Positions 1-7,700 of a stretch of 13,188 bases of DNA are shown piece by piece (position 1 is the stretch's first letter; every line of letters begins with the position of its first letter). A program made the translations under genes and the position numbers. The DNA is from Methylococcaceae bacterium (lineage in GTDB: Bacteria > Pseudomonadota > Gammaproteobacteria > Methylococcales > Methylomonadaceae): NCBI GenBank assembly GCA_005779525.1, contig SXIZ01000096.1, forward strand, positions 1 through 13,188. The letters run 5' to 3'. The notes under the pieces were generated by a model. The model did not search any database. It had not been told where the DNA came from and saw only the letters and a list, made by a program, of their open reading frames with translations.

Positions 1-59
1 CTCATGCAGGCTGAATTTTATGCTCTGATGCTACGCAGGTCGTTCCTTCAGTATAGAAA

Positions 60-445
60 TAATCATGCTGAGTCGCTATCGCGAAGTTTTTATACTCGGG
101 TTCTCGCACCCGAGGGCGAAATACTTTCTTTTGCTCCGCCTCGGCAACTGCTTCAGGCGTTGCTCACCCTCTGTCCATAGACCACCCTTTAGTGGTGGCA
201 TCCATGCAGTCGAAAAGAAAGTGCTCAAAGACAAATCTGTCAGGAACAGATTTGGATGCGTCAGCACACGAAGTGCGAATGCCTGGATGGCATCATTCAT
301 TAGGCGGCCCGGTGACCGCTGATGTCTTGTGCTCCTCGTATTTATCGGGGGGTGGCATCCATGCCGCACCCCGTTGGGCTCAACCCGATAAATACTGCGG
401 TGCTCGACGCGGTAAACGGGATTAAAACACGTTACTGCGTAACGT
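60..445. repeat. hairpin-dense non-coding region
   Basis: No credible gene lies here; the short open frames on both strands overlap each other and resemble no family I know. The stretch is dominated by short inverted repeats. These are 95-101/108-114 (7 bp, loop TCTCGC), 181-185/192-196, 232-240/246-254 (9 bp perfect, loop CAGGA), 264-267/273-276 (loop ACGAA), 279-283/289-293 (loop TGGAT), 289-295/320-326 (one wobble), 304-307/316-319, 339-349/384-394 (11 bp perfect) and 429-435/439-445 (7 bp, loop TGC). It could be a structured RNA, or a decayed or composite intergenic repeat; the transcribed strand cannot be decided from sequence. Bases 1-59 show nothing I can name. Confidence 0.6.
194..364 (+). 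repeat. pair of 14-bp direct repeats (GGTGGCATCCATGC)
   Basis: The 14-mer GGTGGCATCCATGC occurs exactly at 194-207 and 351-364, 157 bp apart. Its core GGCATCCATGC is nearly self-complementary, so each copy can form a small stem; the second copy extends to GGCAT-CC-ATGCC inside the 11-bp stem at 339-394. A weaker relative (GGATGGCATC) sits at 285-294. This suggests a reiterated small palindromic unit, not chance similarity, but family membership is unknown. Confidence 0.6.
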
Positions 446-458
446 CAGTTATGCTGTT

Positions 459-558
459 TAATTACATTGTAACTGTCCCAGTATTGATACAGTGGCCACA
501 TTTTTTTTCTGTCCACAATTACCGAGGATGCGGGTCACTGTGGGTTGTAATTATCAAT
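459..558. other. nested inverted repeats upstream of the PAS kinase gene
   Basis: Bases 446-653 contain no gene. Three inverted repeats occupy the middle: 459-466/546-553 (TAATTACA, 8 bp), 483-489/552-558 (ATTGATA, 7 bp) and 489-494/536-541 (ACAGTG, 6 bp). The second and third nest into one composite stem of about 76 nt; the first would compete with the second. It could be an operator or the leader RNA of the kinase gene at 654. I could not assign a convincing -35/-10 promoter between 560 and 653, which is A/T-rich. Confidence 0.35.
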
Positions 559-653
559 GGTATCTCTGATTTGTCATACCGCTTTAACTTGTATGCCTAG
601 TATCATTTGCTTGATGTTAAATTATCCTTTTAAAAACAGTTAATTAATAATAT

Positions 654-2576
654 ATGGTCTGTGACTCAGAGAACAAAATGCCTCATCAAGCGCTAGATAC
701 GAGCGAATTCAATATGAGAATTATGCAGCAATGCTTGGGAGAAATATTATTTCGGCTTGATGAGAGCATGGGGGTATTGTTTCTAAACCCGGCTTGGCAG
801 AAGCTAACGGGTTATGCTTTGGAAGAAACATTGGGCACGAGTTTATTGAAATATTTCGTAGCGCAAGATGCCCAGGGATTAATGGCCGCAAGTTTTGATT
901 GCGAACATGCACCCACTCAGCGTCAGGAGTTACGCTTACATTGTAGATCAGGTGAGTTACGCTGGGTCTCGGTGTCTTTTTATAAATACTCAGAAGCCAG
1001 CTCTGGCACGATGATTTTTGGGACGATGATTGACATCCATGCGCAAAAATTAATGGAAGAGCAACGGCGTTCTGAAGAACTCAATGAAATGGCATCTTGG
1101 TCTACAACTGCTTGTGGCATTTGGACTTGGGGGCTAAATAACCGCACTCTTTATCTCTCACCCCGCAGTAAAGTATTATTAGGTTACAGTGATGAGCAGT
1201 TACAAAATCATATCGCCGTATGGTTTAGCTTGATTCATCCAGACGATCTTAATGTAGCCACGGCCAAACTGATGGCATGTTTGGAAGATAATCAGGTCTA
1301 TTATCAAAATATTTGCCGCATGCAGCATCGGGAGGGGCATTGGGTTTGGATTTTGGCCACTGGCACTGCGGTAAAAGATTTGACCACAGGAACCTGTCGC
1401 TTGGTCTGTTCTTATGTCGATTTATCCCAGTTCAAAGCCAAAGAGTTGGCATTGCAGCTGCGCAATCAAGAATTGGACGCTGTAAATGCAATTTGTCCAG
1501 ATGGGTTGGTACTGGTGTCTAAGTCAGGGCTGATTAGCTATGTTAATCCAGCATTTTTACAGATGTTAGGTTTTGCAGAGGAAAAATTGCTGGGGTTGCA
1601 CGAGCTGGTGTTTAACAATCTTTTACACAAAGTTTCCACGGATAACGCCTCCCATGTGAGCAAAATGCATCCAGGAGCCGCTATCTATTATCTGGATTAT
1701 TCTAAACTGCGTAGTCATGCTTTCCGTAGTCATCGCATTGATGCAATGGCTGCTATGCCTTCGCCAAAAGCCAAAATTCGAACCGTGTCCAGGATTGAGC
1801 GTGCCCTAACTGGCAATGATGTCGCCAAAGCTATCTATTTCAGAGATATCAGTATTGAAACTGAGGTGGATCAAATCAAAAGTCAGTTTCTGGCGATCGC
1901 CGCACATGAATTGAGAGCGCCAATGGCCAGTGTTCTAGGGTTTTCAGAATTATTGATCGCGCGGGAATACGATAGGCAAACTACGCACGAAATTCTTAAT
2001 ACCATTCATGTGCAGGCTAACAGTTTGGTGAATATGTTGAACCAATTACTTGATCTTGCGCGTATCGAGTCGCGTATGGGTTTAGACTTTAGTTTTAAGT
2101 GTCAACCTCTCAAGCCAATTATTGAGCGAATTTGTAAAGAACTCGTGGTACCCGGAGATACTCGCAATGTATCGTTGTCCTTACCTAAGTTAGATATCTG
2201 GGTAAGAGTCGATGCTGAAAAATTACGTTTAGTGATCAGTAATGTATTAGTAAATGCGTACAAATATTCGCCGAAGGGCGGTACGATTTCGCTGGGGTTA
2301 AGATTCAAATCCGCTACAGAAAGTCAGGAAGCTGAAGTGGGGATAGTGATTCGAGATCAGGGCTTGGGGATGACAAAAGCGCAACTTAAGCATATTTTTG
2401 AACGATTTTGGCGAGCCGAACCCAATAATAATGTTTCCGGTGCGGGTTTGGGGTTGTCCCTGGTGAAAGAGATCATGGATATTCATCAAGGCCGGATTGT
2501 CTTCAAAAGTACCCCTGGCGAGGGGACCACGGTCACACTGTGGCTTAAGCAGGCTTCAAACATCAACACGGACTAA
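654..2576 (+). CDS. soluble PAS-domain sensor histidine kinase (three PAS, HisKA, HATPase)
   Basis: This 640-residue protein is predicted to autophosphorylate on a histidine and pass phosphate to a response regulator. It has no signal peptide or membrane segment, so it should sense a cytosolic cue. Three PAS/PAC units are visible: about 25-130 (ending near Asp127), about 145-260 (PAS_3-like, ending near Asp256) and about 275-405 (ending FRDIS at 396-400). The HisKA H-box has His418 (AAHELRAP). The ATPase N-box has Asn530 and Asn534, G1 has Asp568 (RDQGLGM), and an FERFW box and GAGLGL G2 loop follow, so catalysis looks intact. The third PAS carries an unusual basic insert at about residues 325-385. 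There is no Shine-Dalgarno at the chosen ATG; Met9 (678) and Met21 (714) are alternative starts. The receiver gene follows 9 bp downstream, its likely partner. The sensed signal is unknown. Confidence 0.93.
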   Translation: MVCDSENKMPHQALDTSEFNMRIMQQCLGEILFRLDESMGVLFLNPAWQKLTGYALEETLGTSLLKYFVAQDAQGLMAASFDCEHAPTQRQELRLHCRSGELRWVSVSFYKYSEASSGTMIFGTMIDIHAQKLMEEQRRSEELNEMASWSTTACGIWTWGLNNRTLYLSPRSKVLLGYSDEQLQNHIAVWFSLIHPDDLNVATAKLMACLEDNQVYYQNICRMQHREGHWVWILATGTAVKDLTTGTCRLVCSYVDLSQFKAKELALQLRNQELDAVNAICPDGLVLVSKSGLISYVNPAFLQMLGFAEEKLLGLHELVFNNLLHKVSTDNASHVSKMHPGAAIYYLDYSKLRSHAFRSHRIDAMAAMPSPKAKIRTVSRIERALTGNDVAKAIYFRDISIETEVDQIKSQFLAIAAHELRAPMASVLGFSELLIAREYDRQTTHEILNTIHVQANSLVNMLNQLLDLARIESRMGLDFSFKCQPLKPIIERICKELVVPGDTRNVSLSLPKLDIWVRVDAEKLRLVISNVLVNAYKYSPKGGTISLGLRFKSATESQEAEVGIVIRDQGLGMTKAQLKHIFERFWRAEPNNNVSGAGLGLSLVKEIMDIHQGRIVFKSTPGEGTTVTLWLKQASNINTD

Positions 2577-2585
2577 ATTACACTC

Positions 2586-2969
2586 ATGGCTCAGGCATTA
2601 ATCAAGGTATTAGTGGTAGATGACAATAGAATTATTCGGCATTTACTGCGTTTAACGTTTTCCAATCAGGCGCGTTATGAAATTTTTGAAGCCGATTCTG
2701 GCGAGCAGGCATTGCCTTTGGTTTTGCGAGAACGTCCAGACGTAATTTTGCTAGACATCTTGATGCCTGGAGAACTTGATGGTGTAGAGCTCTGTAAAAT
2801 GATTAAATCGTGGGAAGATTGTCGAAAGTGTAAAATCATATTTTTGTCTGGATGTGGGCAACAACAAGATCTAAAACTGGGTATGGAGGTAGGCGCTGAT
2901 CTTTATATTACTAAGCCTTTTAGTCCTATGCAGTTATTAGAGAGTGTTGAAAAATTGCTAGCTACTTAA
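2586..2969 (+). CDS. single-domain response regulator (CheY-like receiver)
   Basis: This 127-residue protein consists of one REC domain and no output domain. Key residues are all present: acidic pocket Asp12/Asp13, phospho-acceptor Asp57 (LLDILMP), switch residue Ser88 (FLSG) and Lys110 (ITKPF). It begins 9 bp after the kinase stop codon and in the same frame, so co-transcription is likely and the kinase is its probable phosphodonor. With no DNA-binding or enzymatic output it must act by protein contact, or as a relay between the soluble kinase and an Hpt such as His1631 of the hybrid kinase downstream; both are inferences. No clear Shine-Dalgarno precedes the ATG, so translational coupling to the kinase gene is plausible. 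Confidence 0.93.
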   Translation: MAQALIKVLVVDDNRIIRHLLRLTFSNQARYEIFEADSGEQALPLVLRERPDVILLDILMPGELDGVELCKMIKSWEDCRKCKIIFLSGCGQQQDLKLGMEVGADLYITKPFSPMQLLESVEKLLAT

Positions 2970-3008
2970 GCGGGGTTCCCCTAGTAGGCTAACTTGAGTT
3001 ACTCCGCT
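2969..3008 (+). terminator. possible stem-loop at the end of the kinase/receiver operon
   Basis: Bases 2969-2976 pair with 3001-3008 (8 bp, one G-T wobble), beginning on the last base of the receiver stop codon. GGGGTTCCCC lies inside the loop. No T-run follows, so this is not a canonical Rho-independent terminator; it could protect the 3' end or be incidental. Confidence 0.25.
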
Positions 3009-3040
3009 GATTTATTGGGACGATTTAACCTCGTACTTGC

Positions 3041-3148
3041 TCGCGTCTAGTAAAGGGGCATGTAGCTGACATTTAAATAGACGCGATGCCAATGCGTCTG
3101 ACACCGCTGATCTAATTTTTTAAAATATATTGTGGACAAAGACGCATT
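3041..3148. promoter_or_regulatory. alternating complementary GCGTCT/AGACGC elements
   Basis: Inside the 398-bp gap (2970-3367) the core GCGTCT and its complement alternate four times: 3043-3048 (GCGTCT), 3079-3084 (AGACGC), 3094-3099 (GCGTCT) and 3140-3145 (AGACGC). Extended pairing gives two perfect 9-bp stems, 3041-3049/3078-3086 and 3091-3099/3140-3148. These can coexist, while the inner pair 3079-3084/3094-3099 would exclude both. Such mutually exclusive pairing is typical of attenuators and other switching RNAs, but it could also be binding sites for a protein. The strand and target are unknown; the nearest gene downstream is the HD-GYP regulator. Confidence 0.45.
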
Positions 3149-3225
3149 TATCAATTGCAATCAGTGTAGCTAGCACTATTTAAGTGAATAACAGTTTCAA
3201 TATTATTCGTTTCTGTTATGCTTAT

Positions 3226-3246
3226 ATTCATATTTTGATTATGAAT
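3226..3246. promoter_or_regulatory. operator-like inverted repeat ATTCATA-N7-TATGAAT
   Basis: A perfect 7-bp inverted repeat with a 7-nt spacer, 21 bp in total, lies about 120 bp upstream of the HD-GYP gene in A/T-rich DNA. The size and symmetry fit a dimeric regulator site. A weak promoter-like pair (TTTCAA 3195-3200, TATGCT 3217-3222, 16-bp spacing) lies just upstream; its match is too poor to call a promoter. Confidence 0.3.
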
Positions 3247-3274
3247 TGTTGCGCTTTTGCGTGTTACCCATGCT

Positions 3275-3314
3275 AAAGCTCTGCTACCTGACGTTAATCA
3301 GGCATTGTAGCTTT
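3275..3314. other. stem-loop in the leader of the HD-GYP gene
   Basis: CCTGA (3287-3291) pairs with TCAGG (3298-3302), and GCTA just outside it pairs with TAGC across a 5-nt bulge. An alternative outer pairing joins AAAGCT (3275-3280) to AGCTTT (3309-3314). It ends about 50 bp before the ATG at 3368 and could lie in its 5' untranslated region. No function can be assigned. Confidence 0.3.
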
Positions 3315-3367
3315 GAGTTGCGATGTCTAGGTATTTTTAAAGATCACACTATTCCATTGTCGTCATT

Positions 3368-4495
3368 ATGACTGCCTTGCCTCACCCAATCTATCGACCT
3401 ACCATCTTAGTGGTCGACGATACGCCAGAAAACATCACGGTATTGGGGGAGTTGCTCAAGCCATTTTATTCGGTACGTGTAAGCGCAAATGGTCGGCGAG
3501 CGTTAGCATTAGCGGTAGCTGTTCCTCAGCCGGATTTGATCTTGTTGGATGTGATGATGCCAGAAATGGATGGTTATGAAGTTTTGAGCCGTCTTAGAGC
3601 AATTCCAGAAACGCAGGATATTCCAGTTATTTTTATAACTGCGCTGGACGGCACGGAGGACGAATCGTATGGGATTAGTCTGGGTGCGGCGGATTATATT
3701 ACCAAACCATTACGACCTGCCATTGTGCTGGCACGGGTAAAAGCACAACTGGAATTAAAACATGCGCGCGACCGACTTCGTGATCAAAATGCCTGGCTAG
3801 AAACTGAGGTTTCCCGGCGCATGCAGCAAAATCAACGTATTCAAAATGCCAGCATGCGAGCCTTGGCAAGTTTAGCGGAAACCCGTGACAATGAAACCGG
3901 GAACCATATTCTCCGTACTCAGGCGTATGTCAATGTTCTAGCAGCAGAAATGGCTAAGCACACGCATTATTCGGCCATCCTCACTCCGGCGATTATCGAT
4001 AGCTACACTAAAGCCGCCCCGTTGCATGATATTGGTAAAGTCGGCATACCTGATGAAATTCTGTATAAACCGGGTAAATTTGCCCCCGAAGAATGGGCGG
4101 TCATGCAAACGCATGCTCGACTAGGTTCAGATGCCATCTGGCGGGCGATTCAAAACGAGGAGGACCAGTCCGAATTGGATTTTTTACATATTGCCATGGA
4201 AATCTCGCATTATCATCATGAAAAATGGGATGGCAGCGGGTATCCTGAAGGTTTGAAAGCTAGTGCTATTCCGCTGTCGGCACGCTTGATGGCGCTGGCG
4301 GATGTGTTTGATGCCTTGATTACTAAACGCGTCTATAAAGCAGCATTTACCGTAGATAAAGCGATTGAGATTATAGTAGCGGGTAAAGGTTTGCACTTCG
4401 ATCCAGATATTGTGGAGGCATTTTTAAGTCGTCTGGATGACTTTCGGGCTATCGCTCGACGTTATCGTGATCAGGAGACCGCGAATGCCAATTGA
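3368..4495 (+). CDS. REC-HD-GYP response regulator, predicted cyclic di-GMP phosphodiesterase (RpfG type)
   Basis: This 375-residue protein has an N-terminal receiver (about 12-130), a coiled linker (about 130-160) and a C-terminal HD-GYP domain (about 160-365). Receiver residues are Asp17/Asp18, acceptor Asp61, Thr91 and Lys113. The HD-GYP metal-site residues expected from the family are visible: Glu176, His180, His220-Asp221 (HDIGKVGIPD), His249, His283-His284 and Asp312. The signature GYP is at 291-293 (KWDGSGYPEG). It should therefore hydrolyse c-di-GMP, lowering it in a phosphorylation-dependent way; such enzymes often control motility, biofilm or virulence. It is the only catalytic output encoded in the cluster. 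There is no Shine-Dalgarno before the ATG. The long gaps on both sides suggest its own promoter. A kinase partner is not defined; either neighbouring kinase is possible. Confidence 0.95.
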   Translation: MTALPHPIYRPTILVVDDTPENITVLGELLKPFYSVRVSANGRRALALAVAVPQPDLILLDVMMPEMDGYEVLSRLRAIPETQDIPVIFITALDGTEDESYGISLGAADYITKPLRPAIVLARVKAQLELKHARDRLRDQNAWLETEVSRRMQQNQRIQNASMRALASLAETRDNETGNHILRTQAYVNVLAAEMAKHTHYSAILTPAIIDSYTKAAPLHDIGKVGIPDEILYKPGKFAPEEWAVMQTHARLGSDAIWRAIQNEEDQSELDFLHIAMEISHYHHEKWDGSGYPEGLKASAIPLSARLMALADVFDALITKRVYKAAFTVDKAIEIIVAGKGLHFDPDIVEAFLSRLDDFRAIARRYRDQETANAN

Positions 4496-4612
4496 ACTTT
4501 GCTGTTCCCGCTTTGAATCCCAGCTATTATCTTCCTCGACACCTTATTTTTTTATACTTGGTTTGCTGGCAGGGCAGTTTAAAACCCCACTGCTTGCTAA
4601 AACCTCCTACAG

Positions 4613-4652
4613 GCTTTGGCAGCGTAATCGCCCAACGCACATTTGCCAAAGC
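4613..4652. other. strong hairpin between the HD-GYP and hybrid kinase genes
   Basis: GCTTTGGCA (4613-4621) pairs perfectly with TGCCAAAGC (4644-4652). The stem continues inward with GCGT (4622-4625)/ACGC (4635-4638) across a 5-nt bulge, giving 13 pairs. No T-run follows on the + strand, so it is not a standard terminator. It lies in the 273-bp gap 4496-4768, whose short reading frames do not look coding. It may be a 3'-end structure for the HD-GYP mRNA or a leader element of the hybrid kinase. Confidence 0.45.
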
Positions 4653-4722
4653 TTGCAACCCTGATAAACGCATTGAATCCTCCACTGCTCAGTGCTTTGC
4701 AAGCAACTCCCACAGTTAAATC

Positions 4723-4746
4723 TCGCAGCTGCTTAAAATGCTGCGA
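4723..4746. other. inverted repeat just upstream of the hybrid kinase start
   Basis: TCGCAGC (4723-4729) pairs with GCTGCGA (4740-4746), 7 bp around a 10-nt loop, ending 22 bp before the ATG at 4769. It could be an operator or a leader hairpin affecting translation. A small stem GCTT-TGC-AAGC also lies at 4694-4704. Confidence 0.35.
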
Positions 4747-4768
4747 CTCTACCTAAAACTTAACGTCC

Positions 4769-7700
4769 ATGAATGTGATCATCCGTCTCGTGTTAATCAG
4801 CTTGGCTTTGTCAGTCAGTCAGCCTAGTTTCGCGCAAACACCCCATAGATTAGGCACAGTCACTGCTCAAATTATTTCTGAACTACAAACCATACTGAAA
4901 TTCAAACTCGGTTTTCTGGTCAAGCATGCAGAGCTCAATTCCCCAGACCTAATTGCGGTCAGTCACTATCAAATGGCGTTGCAATCAATGCTAGATAGCG
5001 AAAATCAAACTTTTGCTGGAATGACTCCCCGCAATTTCAGCGATCAGCCTTACCGCTTAAAAGTTGCAATTACCTGGGAGGATCTTTGGCGTAATCATCG
5101 TTTGCCGCTGTCTATATTTTTGATTTCGATGCTGTTGATTTTGGCATTATTGCTAGCGCTGTTTAGATTTAACCGTCAATTGCTGTACACGCGTAAACAA
5201 CTTGAGCACGAAAAAGCCCATTTACGCACCTTGATCAATACGATGCCCGACTTAGTGTGGCTGAAGGATCCAGATGGCGTTTATCTAACCTGCAATCCTG
5301 TTTTTGAGCAACTCTATGGCGCTGAGGAGGCAGAGATTATCGGTAAATCGGATTATGATTTTACGACCACTGAAAATGCGCAATTTTTCCGTGAACATGA
5401 TTTAGCGGCAATTGCAGCAGGAAAGTCAACGGTTAACCAAGAGTGGTTAACCTTTAAGGCAAATGGCTATCGGGGGTATTTCGAAACCATTAAAACGCCG
5501 ATGCGTAATCCCAGTGGCAAATTGATCGGTGTGCTCGGAATTGCCCGCGACATTACCCAAAGTCAACAACGCGAAGCTGCATTGGCGCTCAGTGAGCAAC
5601 GTTTTCGTAAGCTCTTTGAAGATACTATGGATGCTACGATGCTTTTGCAGGATGGGCATTTCGCTGATGCGAATCGAGCCAGTTTAGTCATGTTTGGTGT
5701 TGATTCAGTAGCTAGCTTTTGCCAACTGTCGCCATCGGACTTATCACCCGAATACCAGCCCGATGGTACACTTTCGAGTCTCAAGGCGGAAGCCATGTTG
5801 CGGGTGGCATTTGAACGGGGCGCACATTTTTTCGAATGGGAACACAAGCGCGCCAATGGCGAATGTTTCCCCACCGAAATTTTATTGACCCGCATTTTGC
5901 AGCAAGATCAAAACATCATTCATGCGGTTGTCCGAGATATTTCTGCGCGGGTGGCTGCCGAAAAGGCCGTGCATAAAGACACCGAATTGCGCAAACAGAT
6001 TATGGAATCCATTCCAGGGATCTTTTATTTGTTTGATCAACAGGGGAAATTTGTTTTTTGGAACAGCAATATGGAAAGGTTAAGTCTGCGGACTAAAGCC
6101 GAGGTTGCTGCAATCCATCCCTTGGATTTGTTTGATACTGCAGATAAAGCCATCGTTGAACACGAAATCCAAAAAGTCATGCTGCAGGGTTCTGGGTGTG
6201 TGGAAGCGGATTTGATGGACAAAGACGGTAATAAAACTCCCTATTTCTGGACAGGTGCCAGAATCATGGTAGATGGGGAGCCCATGTTGATCGGTATTGG
6301 CACCGATATTAGTGAACGTAAACGTGCGGAAATTGCTTTGCAAAGTAGTGAGGCAAATTTAAATCGTGCTCAGGCAATTGGGCGACTCGGTAGTTGGACC
6401 ATCGACTTAAGCAATAATCATTTGATTTGGTCAACCGAAACCTACCGCATGTTTGGGATTCCTGCAGGTGAGCATGTTGATTTGCAAAGATTCTTAGCGG
6501 CGATACACCCTGAAGACCGCGAAACTGTGCTGCTGGCGTGGGATAATGCTTTAGCGGGTCATATGTATGATATTGAGCATCGAATTCTGGTGGCTGGACG
6601 TGTCCTTTGGGTCCGTGAGTTGGCAGAGTTTATTTATTCTGCCGCAGGAGTGCCCGTTTCGGCGGTAGGTACCGTACAGGATATTACTGAACGTAAACTC
6701 ATATTAGAACAACTCGCTGCTGAGCGTCGTCGCCTGAGCGACATCATTGACGGTACCCATGCAGGCACGTGGGAATGGAATATCCAAACGGGGGCATGCC
6801 ATTTCAATGAACGTTGGGCGGAAATTTTTGGGTATGCTTTAGAGGAATTATCGCCGTTCACTTTAGATACCTGGGCGGCGTTTATTCATCCTGAGGATGC
6901 ACTGCTAGCAAACGAGTTATTACAGAAACATTTCGACGGCGAATCGACGTATTACGAGTGTGAAATTCGTATGCAACATCGGGATGGGCACTGGATTTGG
7001 ATTTCTGACCGAGGGCGGGTCATTAGTCGCACCCCTGAGGGTAAGCCACTCCTAATGAGTGGTACGCATATGGATATTTCTGAGCGTAAACGTGCGGATC
7101 AGGAACTGAAAGCCAGCGAACAGCGTTTTCGGAATATGGCCGAAAATACCACGGACTGGCTGTGGATCTGTGATAGAGAAGGGCGGCACCTCTATTCCAA
7201 TCAAGTGGCTATGGAATTTTTTGGTTTAGATCTCGAAGCCTTAAAAACAATCGATACCACAACGTTGGTACATCCCGATGACTTAAATATTTTCCAAGCC
7301 ACGATGACGCAAGCGGCCAGCAAAAAACTGGGCTGGAAAAATGTGATTGTCCGTTGGAAAAGTCGGCAGGGGAGCTATTTGTCTTTAGAATCCAGCGGTG
7401 TGCCTATCCTGGATAGTGCTGGAGAAGTGATTGGTTTTCAAGGAATAGATCGAGATATTACAGAACGCTTAAAAGCTGAACAGGCCTTGAAGGAGAGCGA
7501 GTTTTTTCTGAAAGAGAGCCAACGTATCGGGAAACTCGGCGGTTGGCGAGCTGACCTAATGAGTAATACGGTGATGTGGACGGAGGGGGTCTACAATATC
7601 GTTAAAATGCCGTTAGCTTATCAACCGGATTTGCAAACCGGGCTGGATTTTTACCCACCGGGCTCTCGCGACCAAGTGGTTGCGAGTTTGCAGCATACCC

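Noticed and set aside
420..445. ATTAAAAC end resembling a CRISPR repeat terminus
   Set aside because: There is no regularly spaced repeat array and no cas gene in the window.
65..600. Several short open reading frames (77-97 codons) on both strands
   Set aside because: They overlap one another in different frames, run through the inverted repeats, have no ribosome sites and resemble no family I recognise.
3004..3111. CCGCTGAT at 3004 and 3104 (also at 316) as a dispersed repeat
   Set aside because: Only 8 bp with no shared flanks; too short to separate from chance.
4437..4719. Two 75-codon frames overlapping the end of the HD-GYP gene and the following gap
   Set aside because: They overlap each other and the HD-GYP coding end, lack ribosome sites, one uses a TTG start, and they cross the hairpin at 4613-4652.
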